A DNA stretch of 64,000 nucleotides from DASPWV01 sp046726375. Its GTDB lineage: Bacteria; Acidobacteriota; Vicinamibacteria; Vicinamibacterales; UBA2999. Location: assembly GCA_046726375.1 (NCBI GenBank), contig JBKPAJ010000124.1:37061-101060 (forward strand). Reading direction: 5' to 3'. The notes beneath the pieces were generated by a model. It had not been told where the DNA came from. It made no database searches and saw only the letters and a list, made by a program, of their open reading frames with translations. Position 1 is the stretch's first letter; every line of letters begins with the position of its first letter. Made by a program: the position numbers and the translations under genes. Positions 8,606-17,615 of this stretch are shown in pieces.

Positions 8606-9976
8606 ATGGCGGGTGAGTTCAGCGTGGAGGGACAGCGCGTGGTTGTCGTCGGTGCGGCGCGCAGCGGAGTTGCCGCCGCGGAGTTGCTGGTTCGTCGGAA
8701 GGCGGTGGTCACGTTGACAGACGTCAAAAACACGATCCCGGACGAAAGCCGACTGAAGGGCTTGGGCGTGCGAACCGAGCTCGGGTCACACGAACACGCA
8801 ACGTTCGATCAGGCTGATCTCGTTGTGACTAGTCCCGGCGTGTCGCTCGACCTGCCCGAGGTGATGCGGGCGCAGCAGCGCGGCACACCGGTGATAGGCG
8901 AACTCGAGCTCGCGTCTCGATGGCTGAAAGGTCGCATCATTGCGATTACGGGAACGAAGGGGAAATCGACGACGACCACGCTGGTTGGGCGAATGCTGCA
9001 GTCCGCGGGATTGCGTGTGCTCGTCGGCGGGAACATCGGCGTGCCTTTGAGCTCGCAGGTAGAGGAATCGACGGCTGACACCCTGCACGTGATCGAAACG
9101 AGCAGCTTTCAGCTCGAGGCCACCGATACGTTTCACCCGTGGATTGCCGCGCTGCTGAATTTTTCGCCCGACCACCTCGATCGTCATCCCAGCGAGGAGG
9201 CGTACGGCGCGGCCAAGGCGCGCGTGTTCGCGAACCAGACGGCGCGCGACTGGACGGTGGTGAATGCCGACAACCCTCCGGCGCTGGCGCTGGCCGCGCG
9301 ATCGCAAGCGCCGATGGTCAAGTACGCAGTGGATCGCACAGACGGCGCCGCTGTCTTCAGCGACGGTGTCTTCATCTGTCAGCGTGCGTCGGACGGCGAC
9401 ACACCGCTCGTGCCGGTGAGCGTCATCGAGTTGCCGGGTCACCACATGTTGAGCAACGTAACCGCGGCTACCGCGATCAGCCATCTCGCCGGCGCATCCG
9501 GCGATGCGATGAGTCGTGCCCTGCACGGATTCAAAGGTCTCGAGCATGTCATGGAGCCGGTTGGCGAGATCGGCGCAGTTCGATTCGTGAACGACTCGAA
9601 GGCCACCAATATCGACGCGGCGGGCCGATCGATCGAGAGCTTCGACCGCGTCGTGGCCATCATCGGCGGCCGCTACAAGGGCGGTCAGTTCGCAGACCTG
9701 CGCGGTCCGCTCAGATTGCACGGGCGTGGAGTGGTCGCGATCGGCGAAGCGCGTCCGCTCGTGGTCGAAGCGCTCACGGGCGGGGTCCCCATCGTGGAAG
9801 CGGACACGATGGCGGCGGCAGTGGCAAAAGCGTTGGAGCTCGCAAAGCCGGATGGCGTCGTCCTACTCGCGCCCGCCTGCTCGAGCTTCGACATGTTCGT
9901 GGATTACGCGGATCGCGGTCGCGCGTTCAAGGAGGAAGTTGCGCGGCTCGCTGCGCGTTCGACGTTGGGTTCTTAG
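8606..9976 (+). CDS. murD: UDP-N-acetylmuramoylalanine--D-glutamate ligase MurD
   Basis: A 456-residue Mur ligase adding D-glutamate to UDP-MurNAc-L-alanine in the cytoplasm. The N-domain holds a Rossmann-like VVVVGAARSGVAAAELL. The ATP motif GTKGKSTT lies near residues 115-122, and VNDSKATNIDAA and LAPACSSFDMF are typical MurD phrases. It follows mraY by seven bases. Its last codons and stop lie inside the left arm of the inverted repeat at 9969-10210, so gene end and repeat are fused. Confidence 0.96.
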   Translation: MAGEFSVEGQRVVVVGAARSGVAAAELLVRRKAVVTLTDVKNTIPDESRLKGLGVRTELGSHEHATFDQADLVVTSPGVSLDLPEVMRAQQRGTPVIGELELASRWLKGRIIAITGTKGKSTTTTLVGRMLQSAGLRVLVGGNIGVPLSSQVEESTADTLHVIETSSFQLEATDTFHPWIAALLNFSPDHLDRHPSEEAYGAAKARVFANQTARDWTVVNADNPPALALAARSQAPMVKYAVDRTDGAAVFSDGVFICQRASDGDTPLVPVSVIELPGHHMLSNVTAATAISHLAGASGDAMSRALHGFKGLEHVMEPVGEIGAVRFVNDSKATNIDAAGRSIESFDRVVAIIGGRYKGGQFADLRGPLRLHGRGVVAIGEARPLVVEALTGGVPIVEADTMAAAVAKALELAKPDGVVLLAPACSSFDMFVDYADRGRAFKEEVARLAARSTLGS

Positions 9977-10210
9977 TTCCTAGTTCTTCGTTCGCACTGC
10001 GAAGCGGGGCGAATCGCGAGCAGTCGTCAGCTCGAGAGGCGGCGAATGGGAGCCTGTCGCTGGGAGCGCAACCCACCCCGGGTTGCGAGACGGGTGTCCC
10101 AATCCCCTGATCGACTGACGACTGCTGGCGGTTTGCGCCCGCTGGCTGGCGCGGCGCCAACTAAGAACGAAGAACCAAGAACTACGAACGAAGAACGAAG
10201 AACCAAGAAC
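9969..10210. repeat. Nested inverted repeats between murD and ftsW (AAGAAC-word family)
   Basis: The outer arms at 9969-9996 and 10183-10210 match at 24 of 28 positions as reverse complements, built from degenerate AAGAAC/GTTCTT words. Inside them, 10020-10030 and 10115-10125 are an exact 11-base inverted repeat (GCAGTCGTCAG). Innermost, CGCAACCC at 10067-10074 pairs exactly with GGGTTGCG at 10080-10087. Further AAGAAC words run to about 10250. Then CCGTCGA is repeated three times in tandem at 10258-10278. No gene is visible in the 355-base gap. The insert splits an otherwise tightly packed cluster. Confidence 0.8.
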
Positions 10211-10331
10211 AAAGAACAAAGAGCAAAGAACAAAGAATCAAGAACGACGAACTGAAACCGTCGACCGTCGACCGTCGACTGCCGAAGACAAGTTTCGAAC
10301 GGACCGGGCGAAGACTTTAGAGCCGAAGAGT

Positions 10332-11441
10332 ATGGCGCGGAAGCTGCAATCTGACAAATGGTTGTTCTTGGCAACGCTCGCGCTTGTGCTGGTGAGCGTC
10401 GTCATGGTGTACAGCGCCTCCGCGCTCGTCGCCCTCGAGCGGTTCCAACAGCCCTATCTGTTCGTCACCAAGCAGATAATGTGGGCTCTCCTCGGCATTG
10501 CGGTCCTGTCGATCGTGATGCGCGTCGACTATCGCGTCTACCGCAACGCCACGATGGTGTGGACGCTCCTCGCCATTGTCGCGCTGCTGCTCATCCTGGT
10601 GTTGTTTTCACGGCCGGTCAATGGCGCGAAACGCTGGTTTGCCATCGGCGGCCTTGGGATCCAACCATCCGAGCTGGCAAAACTGGCCGCGATTGTCTTC
10701 ACCGCGATGATGCTCGAGCGCCGGATGCATCGCGTCAACGAGTTGCACTACTCGATTCTGCCCATCGCGTTGATCGTTGGCGGGCTGATCGCGCTGATTC
10801 TGATCGAGCCCGACCTCGGGACTGCGCTGTCCCTTCTGGCCATTGTCGGCATTATGGTGTTCGCCGCCGGCATCAGTTATCGCTACCTGGTTGGTGCGGC
10901 GCTGCTGTCGTTGCCGGCACTCTATGTGATCCTTATGTCCGCGGACTATCGCCGCCGGCGATTGATGACGTTCCTGGATCCATGGGCCGACCCGCTCGGC
11001 GACGGCTTCCAGATCATTCAATCCTTGATTGCCGTGGGCACGGGCGGCGTGCTGGGCCGTGGCCTCATGCAAGGCGTGCAGAAACTGTTCTATCTGCCGG
11101 AGCCGCACACGGACTTCATCTTCGCCGTGATCGGCGAAGAGCTCGGCCTGCTCGGCACCACCGTGGTCGTGTGTTGCTTTGGGGTGATCACGTGGCGTGG
11201 TCTGCGGACCGCGATGCGCGCGCCCGACACGTTCGGCGCGTTTCTGGCGCTCGGGCTCACGATGATGATCGTCGTCACGGCCTTCGTGAACATCAGTGTG
11301 GTGCTCGGTCTGATGCCGACGAAAGGAATTCCGATGCCGCTCGTGAGCTTCGGCGGTTCGTCGCTCCTGATCAATCTGCTCGGGCTGGGCGTGCTGCTCA
11401 ACATCTCGCAGCATGCGAGCGCGGAGACCAAGGCGGCGTGA
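10332..11441 (+). CDS. ftsW: Septal peptidoglycan polymerase FtsW (SEDS family)
   Basis: A 369-residue, roughly ten-span membrane protein of the SEDS family, which polymerises glycan strands from lipid II in the divisome together with FtsI. Recognisable blocks are VMVYSASALVAL near residue 25, NGAKRWFAIGGLGIQPSELAK (split here as NGAKRWFAI and IQPSELAK), EPDLGTA, and the C-terminal GLMPTKGIPMPLVSFGGSS. Its position between murD and murG favours FtsW over its paralogue RodA. The start ATG at 10332 follows the repeat-filled gap, so a separate promoter in that gap is possible. murG begins three bases after its stop. Confidence 0.95.
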   Translation: MARKLQSDKWLFLATLALVLVSVVMVYSASALVALERFQQPYLFVTKQIMWALLGIAVLSIVMRVDYRVYRNATMVWTLLAIVALLLILVLFSRPVNGAKRWFAIGGLGIQPSELAKLAAIVFTAMMLERRMHRVNELHYSILPIALIVGGLIALILIEPDLGTALSLLAIVGIMVFAAGISYRYLVGAALLSLPALYVILMSADYRRRRLMTFLDPWADPLGDGFQIIQSLIAVGTGGVLGRGLMQGVQKLFYLPEPHTDFIFAVIGEELGLLGTTVVVCCFGVITWRGLRTAMRAPDTFGAFLALGLTMMIVVTAFVNISVVLGLMPTKGIPMPLVSFGGSSLLINLLGLGVLLNISQHASAETKAA

Positions 11442-11444
11442 CGG

Positions 11445-12545
11445 GTGCGCGTGTTGATCGCGGGGGGAGGAACCGGTGGTCACTTGTACCCCGGCATCGC
11501 GCTCGCTCGCGAGATCAAGTCACGCGAGCCGAATGCGCAGATCGTGTTCGTGGGTACGGCCAGAGGCGTCGAGGCCGCGGTGGTCCCGCGCGAGGGCTTT
11601 CGGTTGGAAACGATTCGTGTGACGGGTCTCAAGGACAAGGCGCGCTTGCAGCTCGTGCGCGGCTATCTGGTGCTGCCGCTCGCGGCCGTCGATGCGTGGC
11701 GCGTCATCTCGCGCTACCGGCCCGACGTGGTCGTTGGCGTGGGTGGATTTGCATCCGGACCCGTGTTGATGCTCGCGTCGCTGCGCGGGTATCCCACGAT
11801 GCTGCTCGAGCAAAACGCGTTGCCCGGCATCACCAATCGACTGCTGGCGCGATTTGTCCGTGCCGCGGCCGTGACGTTCGAAGACGCATTGACGTTTTTT
11901 CCCGGCGCCGGGTTTGTCAGCGGCAATCCCGTGCGCCCAGAGTTTTTTAGCGGTCGTGACAAGGAGGCCAATGACACGTCTGAATCGCCGCGCGATGCGG
12001 CACGGGTTCTGATCTTTGGCGGCTCTCAGGGCGCGCACGCGATCAACGTGGCCATGGTGGAGGCAGCGGCGCGGCTGGCAGCCGCAGGGACTCGCCTGGC
12101 GATCACCCATCAAACCGGGCAGCGAGATCTGGAGCTGGTGCGCGACGCGTACCGGCGGGCCGGCCTCGAGGCCAGGGTCGAGGCCTTCTTGTACGAGATG
12201 GATCGGGAGATGAAGAGCGCCGACCTGGTGGTCTGCCGTGCGGGTGCGACCACGCTTTCGGAGCTGGCCGCCGCGGGTCGTCCCGCGGTGCTCGTGCCGC
12301 TGCCGACCGCGGCCGACGATCACCAGAGGAGAAACGCCCAAGTTATCGCCCGCGCCGGCGGCGCCGAAGTGATCGACGAGCGTGATCTCACGGGGGAAGG
12401 GCTCGCCGTCGTGATCACGCGACTGGCCGCCGATCCGCCAGCTCGCCAGGCGATGGCCACAGCAATTCGAGCGTTTGCACGCCCGGACGCGGCGTCACAG
12501 ATTGCCGACAAGATGTTCGAACTTGTTCGAAGACAGGTGCGATAA
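11445..12545 (+). CDS. murG: Undecaprenyldiphospho-muramoylpentapeptide beta-N-acetylglucosaminyltransferase MurG
   Basis: A 366-residue GT28 glycosyltransferase that converts lipid I to lipid II on the inner face of the membrane. The N-terminal glycine-rich loop GGGTGGHLYPGIALA (residues 7-21) is diagnostic. Others are GVGGFASGPVLML, LEQNALPGITNRLLAR, the second glycine motif IFGGSQGAHAIN, and the donor-binding VVCRAGATTLSELAAAGRP. The start is GTG, four bases after the ftsW stop codon begins its last triplet, consistent with co-translation. It is followed by a 96-base gap of GTGCGG repeats before murC. Confidence 0.96.
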   Translation: MRVLIAGGGTGGHLYPGIALAREIKSREPNAQIVFVGTARGVEAAVVPREGFRLETIRVTGLKDKARLQLVRGYLVLPLAAVDAWRVISRYRPDVVVGVGGFASGPVLMLASLRGYPTMLLEQNALPGITNRLLARFVRAAAVTFEDALTFFPGAGFVSGNPVRPEFFSGRDKEANDTSESPRDAARVLIFGGSQGAHAINVAMVEAAARLAAAGTRLAITHQTGQRDLELVRDAYRRAGLEARVEAFLYEMDREMKSADLVVCRAGATTLSELAAAGRPAVLVPLPTAADDHQRRNAQVIARAGGAEVIDERDLTGEGLAVVITRLAADPPARQAMATAIRAFARPDAASQIADKMFELVRRQVR

Positions 12546-12641
12546 GTGCGGCAAGTGCGGAAGGTGCGGCTGGCCCCGGGCGAGCGTCAGCGAGTCGAGA
12601 GGTGCGGTGCGCGGGTGCGATGGGTGCGGAGGGTGCGGTAA
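12546..12641 (+). repeat. GTGCGG-word repeat cluster between murG and murC
   Basis: About ten copies of a degenerate hexamer-like word (AAGTGCGG, AGGTGCGG, GGGTGCGA and similar) fill this gap, interrupted by a short GC-rich stretch near 12570-12598. The last copies contain both the murC Shine-Dalgarno (GGAGGG near 12628) and run into its GTG start at 12642. The array therefore forms the murC translation initiation region. Confidence 0.7.
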
Positions 12642-14072
12642 GTGCGTCTTGGCAAGGTTCGCCGCCTCCACTTTGTCGGTGTTGGCGGCAGCGGGATGAG
12701 CGGACTGGCGGAGATCGTGGTGACGCTCGGATTCAAGGTGTCGGGATCGGACATGAAGCGAACGAGTGTGACCGATCGACTCGCGTCGCTCGGGGTGGCG
12801 GTGAAAATCGGCCATGCGGCGGAGAACGTTGACGATGCCGACGCGGTGGTGTTTACCTCCGCGGCTCGATCGGACAATCCCGAGCTGCTGGAAGCGCGTG
12901 CGCGTCGCATTCCCGTCATCGCGCGCGCGGAGCTGCTTGGCGAGTTGATGCGTCTGCGCTTTGGTATCGCCGTCGCGGGCGCACACGGGAAGACGACGAC
13001 GACTTCGATGATCGCGCTGGTGCTGGAACACGCGGGGCTCGATCCCACTGCGGTGATTGGCGGCCGATTGAGCGCATTCGGCAGCAACTCGCGCCTCGGT
13101 CGGGGCGATTACATGGTGGCCGAAGCGGACGAGAGCGATCGCTCGTTTCTGATGCTATGGCCGTCGATTGCAGTGCTCACGAACATCGATCGCGAGCACA
13201 TGGAAGCGTATGAGAGCTTCGCTCAGCTGCACCAGTCGTTCGTGGAGTTCGCTAACAAAGTGCCGTTCTACGGCGTGGTCGTCGCGTGTGTGGACGATCC
13301 GGAGCTGAGCACGATATTGCCGCGGCTCACGAGACGCGTGATCACGTACGGCTTGACGCGTGACGATGCGCAGATCGGCGCGCGCGAGGTGGTTGTCAAT
13401 GGGTTCGGCAGCACCAGCACGATTGTCCGCCGCCCTCCGGGCAAGCCGGTGGAAGTGCTGGGAGAGCTGAAGATGCGTGTGCCAGGCCGTCACTCCGTGC
13501 AGAACGCGTTGGCTGCCGTTGCGGTCGGTCTCGAGCTCGACGTGCCGTTCGCGAAGATCGCCGCGGCGCTGGCGGAGTTTTCAGGCGCGGAGCGGCGATT
13601 CGAGCATCACGGCGAAGTCAACGGCATCAAGGTGATTGACGACTACGGACACCATCCGACGGAGATTGCGACGGTGCTTGCGGCTGCGAAAGCGGCGCAG
13701 CCGTCACGTGTGCTCGTCGCATTTCAACCGCACCGCTACACGCGAACGCGCGATTTGATGCGCGAGTTTGGCATGGCGCTCGCGCAGGCCGACGAAGTAG
13801 TGCTGACCGACATCTACGCGGCCAATGAGAATCCGATTCCCGGCGTCACCATCGAAGCGCTGGCTGCGGCCATGAACACCGCACGCAGCACCCCAGTGCG
13901 GGTTGTCAAAGCGCTCGACGAGGTGCCAGGCGCACTCGCGGCGCTGGCTGCCCCAGGCGATTTGCTGCTCACGATGGGCGCCGGCTCGATCGGCAGCATT
14001 CCGGAGAAGGTGGTCGAAGCGCTGAAACGCCGGTTCAACGTTGCGCCGCCGGCGCAGAAGGGTGCGCGCTGA
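12642..14072 (+). CDS. murC: UDP-N-acetylmuramate--L-alanine ligase MurC
   Basis: A 476-residue Mur ligase that starts peptide assembly by joining L-alanine to UDP-MurNAc. The N-terminal Rossmann motif is HFVGVGGSGMSGLAEI and the ATP P-loop GAHGKTTTTSM lies near residue 113. EADESDRSFL, DDYGHHPTEI and FQPHRYTRTRDL are family landmarks. The GTG start sits at the edge of the repeat array upstream. The stop TGA overlaps the ftsQ ATG by one base. No murB lies between murC and ftsQ, unlike many dcw clusters. Confidence 0.96.
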   Translation: MRLGKVRRLHFVGVGGSGMSGLAEIVVTLGFKVSGSDMKRTSVTDRLASLGVAVKIGHAAENVDDADAVVFTSAARSDNPELLEARARRIPVIARAELLGELMRLRFGIAVAGAHGKTTTTSMIALVLEHAGLDPTAVIGGRLSAFGSNSRLGRGDYMVAEADESDRSFLMLWPSIAVLTNIDREHMEAYESFAQLHQSFVEFANKVPFYGVVVACVDDPELSTILPRLTRRVITYGLTRDDAQIGAREVVVNGFGSTSTIVRRPPGKPVEVLGELKMRVPGRHSVQNALAAVAVGLELDVPFAKIAAALAEFSGAERRFEHHGEVNGIKVIDDYGHHPTEIATVLAAAKAAQPSRVLVAFQPHRYTRTRDLMREFGMALAQADEVVLTDIYAANENPIPGVTIEALAAAMNTARSTPVRVVKALDEVPGALAALAAPGDLLLTMGAGSIGSIPEKVVEALKRRFNVAPPAQKGAR

Positions 14073-14896
14073 TGCCCGCCGTCGCGGCGCCCGCCGACAA
14101 GCGCTTTCGTCGCGCCCACGTCAAGCCGGGGCGCAAGCGGGGACTGGCGGCGCGCTCCGCGTGGTTCGGCGCGCGCATCGCGATGGTGTTTGCGGTGATG
14201 GCGTACGGCGGCTGGCGCGCCACGGCACTTGTCCTGAGCGCGCCGGCGTTGCAGATCTCACGCCTGATCGTCCGCGGCAACGAGAGGCTGGCAACCGGTG
14301 AAGTGCTGGCGGTGGTCGGCGGAATGCGTGAACGCAACATCCTGACCGTGCGGCTCGACGAGTGGCGGGCGCGCCTGATGGCTTCGCCCTGGGTCGAAGA
14401 CGCGACACTTCGCCGGCTGCTGCCAGGCACGATCGAAGTGGAAGTGCGCGAGCGGCGCCCGATTGGCGTCGGCCGCTTCGCGCACGGGTTGTATCTCGTC
14501 GATGCGCGCGGCGTGATCGTCGACGAATTCGGCCCCAACTATGCGGACCTCGATTTGCCCATCATCGACGGTATCGCGAGCGTGCCCAGAGACGGCGGAC
14601 CCGCTGTGGACGAAGCCAAGGCGGGCCTGGCGGCGCGGCTGATCGCGGCGCTGGAATCGCGTCAGGATCTTGCCGGCAGGGTGTCGCAGATCGATGTGTC
14701 CGACGTGCACAATGCGGTCTTGATTCTCGAGGGCGACACGGTGATGCTCCGGCTCGGCGAGCAGGACTTCGTCGAGCGGCTGCAGGGATACGTGGACCTC
14801 GGCCCGGCGCTGCGCGAGCGCGTCGTCGAGATCGATTACGTGGATTTGAGATTCAACGAGCGGCTCTATGTGCGCCCGGTTTCGAAGCGCAAGTAG
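14072..14896 (+). CDS. ftsQ: Cell division protein FtsQ
   Basis: A 274-residue bitopic divisome protein. A basic cytoplasmic tail (residues 1-28) precedes one membrane span (about 29-50), then a POTRA domain beginning LQISRLIVRGNERL and containing SPWVEDATLRRLLPGTIEVEV, then the FtsQ/DivIB beta domain ending VDLRFNERLYVRP. It scaffolds FtsL/FtsB and FtsW/FtsI at the septum. The gene overlaps murC by one base and is followed by two hairpins before ftsA. Confidence 0.93.
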   Translation: MPAVAAPADKRFRRAHVKPGRKRGLAARSAWFGARIAMVFAVMAYGGWRATALVLSAPALQISRLIVRGNERLATGEVLAVVGGMRERNILTVRLDEWRARLMASPWVEDATLRRLLPGTIEVEVRERRPIGVGRFAHGLYLVDARGVIVDEFGPNYADLDLPIIDGIASVPRDGGPAVDEAKAGLAARLIAALESRQDLAGRVSQIDVSDVHNAVLILEGDTVMLRLGEQDFVERLQGYVDLGPALRERVVEIDYVDLRFNERLYVRPVSKRK

Positions 14897-14960
14897 TGGC
14901 GCGGCTTCAGCCGCGCTGCTGGCCCTCGCTGCAGTGGCGCCGCTTCAGCGGCGCCGGAGG
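14897..14960. repeat. Two TTCA-loop hairpins between ftsQ and ftsA
   Basis: GCGCGGC at 14899-14905 pairs with GCCGCGC at 14910-14916, and GGCGCCGC at 14936-14943 pairs with GCGGCGCC at 14948-14955. Both have a TTCA tetraloop. No T-tract follows, so these are not intrinsic terminators. They resemble the TTYA-loop palindromes elsewhere in the window. The second hairpin abuts the ftsA Shine-Dalgarno (GGAGG at 14956-14960) and could reduce ftsA translation relative to ftsZ. Confidence 0.75.
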
Positions 14961-14967
14961 ATCGTCC

Positions 14968-16200
14968 GTGGCCAGACATGAACGCTACGTGGTAGGCCTC
15001 GATATCGGCACATCCAAGGTGTGCACCGTCGTCGGCGAACTGGTCGACGAGAGCGGCGTGGACGTGATCGGTCTCGGTGTTGCCGAATCCAAGGGACTCA
15101 AGCGCGGCGTCGTGGTCAACCTCGAGGCGGCGGTGGACTCGATCAAGAAATCGATCGAGGAAGCTGAGCTGATGGCCGGCGTGGAAATTGGCTCTGTCCA
15201 TCTCGGCATCAGCGGTCCGCACATCAAAGGCTTCAACAGCCGCGGCGTCGTTGCGGTCGCCGGCAAAAGCCGTGAAGTCACGCGCGACGATGTTCGGCGC
15301 GCCATCGACGCGGCGCGCGCCGTCTCGCTTCCCGCCGGGCGCGAGATCCTGCACGTCCTTCCGCAGGACTTCGTTGTGGACGAACAGGAAGGGATCGGCG
15401 CGCCGGTTGGTCTCACCGGGGCGCGCCTGGAAGTGAACGTTCACATCGTGACGGGAAGCGCCACAGCCACGCAAAACCTGGTCGCGTGCGTGAACCGAGC
15501 CGGCGTCGAGGTGATCGACACCGTGATCGGGCAACTCTCGGCGTCGCAGGCCGTGCTCACTCCCGACGAAAAGGAACTGGGGGTGGCGCTGCTCGATATC
15601 GGCGGCGGCACGGCGGACCTCGCAATCTTCGAGCGCGGCAGTCTCTGGCACACGGCGGTGATTGCGGTCGGCGGCGATCACTTCACCAACGACGTCGCGG
15701 TGGGTTTGCGCATGCCGATTCCCGAAGCGGAAAAAATCAAACGGCGTGCCGGCTGCGCGCTGTCATCCATGGTCGAGGAGGACGAGACCATCGAAGTCGC
15801 AAGTGTCGGCGGGCGACGCCCGCGCGTCATGGCTCGTCGTATCCTTAGCGACATTCTCCAGCCGCGCGCGGAAGAGATCTTCCATCTGGTCTGGGACGAG
15901 ATCAGCAAGGCAGGATACGAGAAATCCCTCAACTCGGGCATCGTCCTTACCGGCGGCGGCGCAATTCTCGACGGCATGTCGGAGATTGCCGAACAGATTT
16001 TCGACTTGCCGATGCGGCGCGGATGGCCGACGGGCGTGGGCGGACTCGCCGATCACGTCGCCAATCCCGCGTACGCAACGGCCGTGGGTTTGGTGGTTTA
16101 CGCGGAACGACACCGCGGGCCCGACGGTGTGCGGGCGAGCGGTAGCGCAATCACCAGGATGGTTGGGAAGCTGCGCACCGTATTCAAAGAATTCCTGTGA
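14968..16200 (+). CDS. ftsA: Cell division protein FtsA
   Basis: A 410-residue actin-fold ATPase that tethers FtsZ filaments to the membrane. The phosphate-1 motif VVGLDIGTSKVC is at the N-terminus, the SHS2/1C subdomain spans about residues 85-165, phosphate-2 reads LLDIGGGTADLAIF, and the adenosine motif is IVLTGGGAIL. The C-terminal KLRTVFKEFL is the short amphipathic helix that binds membrane. I chose GTG 14968 because GGAGG lies seven bases upstream and the first residues fit the family. A longer in-frame reading from 14362 runs through ftsQ and is spurious. Confidence 0.95.
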   Translation: MARHERYVVGLDIGTSKVCTVVGELVDESGVDVIGLGVAESKGLKRGVVVNLEAAVDSIKKSIEEAELMAGVEIGSVHLGISGPHIKGFNSRGVVAVAGKSREVTRDDVRRAIDAARAVSLPAGREILHVLPQDFVVDEQEGIGAPVGLTGARLEVNVHIVTGSATATQNLVACVNRAGVEVIDTVIGQLSASQAVLTPDEKELGVALLDIGGGTADLAIFERGSLWHTAVIAVGGDHFTNDVAVGLRMPIPEAEKIKRRAGCALSSMVEEDETIEVASVGGRRPRVMARRILSDILQPRAEEIFHLVWDEISKAGYEKSLNSGIVLTGGGAILDGMSEIAEQIFDLPMRRGWPTGVGGLADHVANPAYATAVGLVVYAERHRGPDGVRASGSAITRMVGKLRTVFKEFL

Positions 16201-16211
16201 GAGGAGGCTCG

Positions 16212-17516
16212 ATGGCCGGCCTGTACGATCAGATCCCGAGCGACACGCTTCGCATGACAATCGACGAAGAACGCAGCACTGGTGCGCGCATCAAGGTTAT
16301 CGGCGTCGGCGGCGGCGGCGGCAACGCGGTGGCGCGCATGGTGCAGGCGGGCTTGTCGGGCGTCGAGTTCATTGTGGCCAACACTGATGCTCAGGCGCTC
16401 AAGAACAGCCCCGCACCGCTGAAAATCCAGATCGGCAGCAAGCTGACCAAAGGTCTTGGCGCCGGCGCCGATCCCAACACCGGACGGCAAGCCGCGCTCG
16501 AAGACACCGACACACTGATCCAGGCGCTGTCAGGCGCCGACATGGTGTTCGTGACCACCGGGCTGGGCGGCGGCACGGGAACGGGCGCGGCGCCCGTGAT
16601 CGCCAGCCTGGCGACCGAACTGGGCGCGCTCACGATCGCCGTGGTGACCAAGCCGTTCCGGTTCGAAGGCAAGAAACGCGCGCTGCAGGCGGAAGCAGGC
16701 CTCGAGGCGCTTCGCGAATGCGTCGACACCGTGATCACGATTCCCAACGAGCGCCTGTTGACGGTGATCGAGCGCAATACGTCGATGCTCGCCGCGTTTT
16801 CTACCGCGGATGATGTGCTGCGCCAGGCAATTCAGGGGATTTCGGATTTGATTCTGGTGCCTGGATTGATCAATCTCGACTTCGCCGACGTGAAAACGAT
16901 CATGTCGGGAATGGGCGTGGCGATGATGGGCACCGCCATCGCCGAAGGAACGTCGCGCGCGATGGACGCCGCACAGCAGGCGATCTCGAGCCCGCTCCTG
17001 GAGGACGCGTCGGTCAACGGCGCGCGCGGCGTGATCGTAAACGTCACCGGCGGCCCGGACATGTCGCTGATGGAGGTCAACGAGGCGCTGACCATCATTC
17101 ACGAAGCCGCGCACGAAGACGCCAACATCATCTTTGGCGCCGTGGTCGACTCGACACTCAACGGGAGCGTGAAGATCACGGTGATTGCCACCGGCTTCAA
17201 TCAGTCAAATGGCACTCGCACCGCGCCGGCGCCGTCGCCGAGCGTCACGCCGGTCGATCTCAAGAGTTATACGACGCACGTCGCCGCGACGAAACCGGCC
17301 GCCCCGCCCCCGCCGCCGGCCCCCCCGGCGGAGATATTGCAGCCGCGACTTACGATCGCGCGCCGGCCGTCGCTCGATCTGCCGGTTACAGCTCCTCGTT
17401 CGGCGATCGCCGTGGGAGGAGCGGCAAGTGCCAATCGCGAGCGCGCCGATAGCGAGGAGTTCGAGCTGAACCTCGATCTCGACGTGCCCGCGTTTTTGCG
17501 GAGGAGCGAGGGGTAG
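16212..17516 (+). CDS. ftsZ: Cell division GTPase FtsZ
   Basis: A 434-residue tubulin homologue that forms the Z-ring. The nucleotide-binding core begins IKVIGVGGGGGNAVARM, the tubulin signature GGGTGTGAAPVIA lies near residue 119, and the T7 synergy loop NLDFADVKTIM lies near 220. After residue about 320 comes a proline/alanine-rich linker, then a conserved terminal peptide DLDVPAFLRR that binds FtsA. ATG 16212 follows GAGGAGG by four bases; an upstream GTG at 16197 overlaps the ftsA stop and is possible. This is the last recognisable dcw gene. Confidence 0.97.
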   Translation: MAGLYDQIPSDTLRMTIDEERSTGARIKVIGVGGGGGNAVARMVQAGLSGVEFIVANTDAQALKNSPAPLKIQIGSKLTKGLGAGADPNTGRQAALEDTDTLIQALSGADMVFVTTGLGGGTGTGAAPVIASLATELGALTIAVVTKPFRFEGKKRALQAEAGLEALRECVDTVITIPNERLLTVIERNTSMLAAFSTADDVLRQAIQGISDLILVPGLINLDFADVKTIMSGMGVAMMGTAIAEGTSRAMDAAQQAISSPLLEDASVNGARGVIVNVTGGPDMSLMEVNEALTIIHEAAHEDANIIFGAVVDSTLNGSVKITVIATGFNQSNGTRTAPAPSPSVTPVDLKSYTTHVAATKPAAPPPPPAPPAEILQPRLTIARRPSLDLPVTAPRSAIAVGGAASANRERADSEEFELNLDLDVPAFLRRSEG

Positions 17517-17615
17517 CGTCGCGGCGGCCGATCGGATCGCGGTGATACAGTAGATAGATCCAGGGCACGCGAGCGCGCCGCCTGTGCAGTCGCAACTCGC
17601 GTGCAACGGTCAGCG

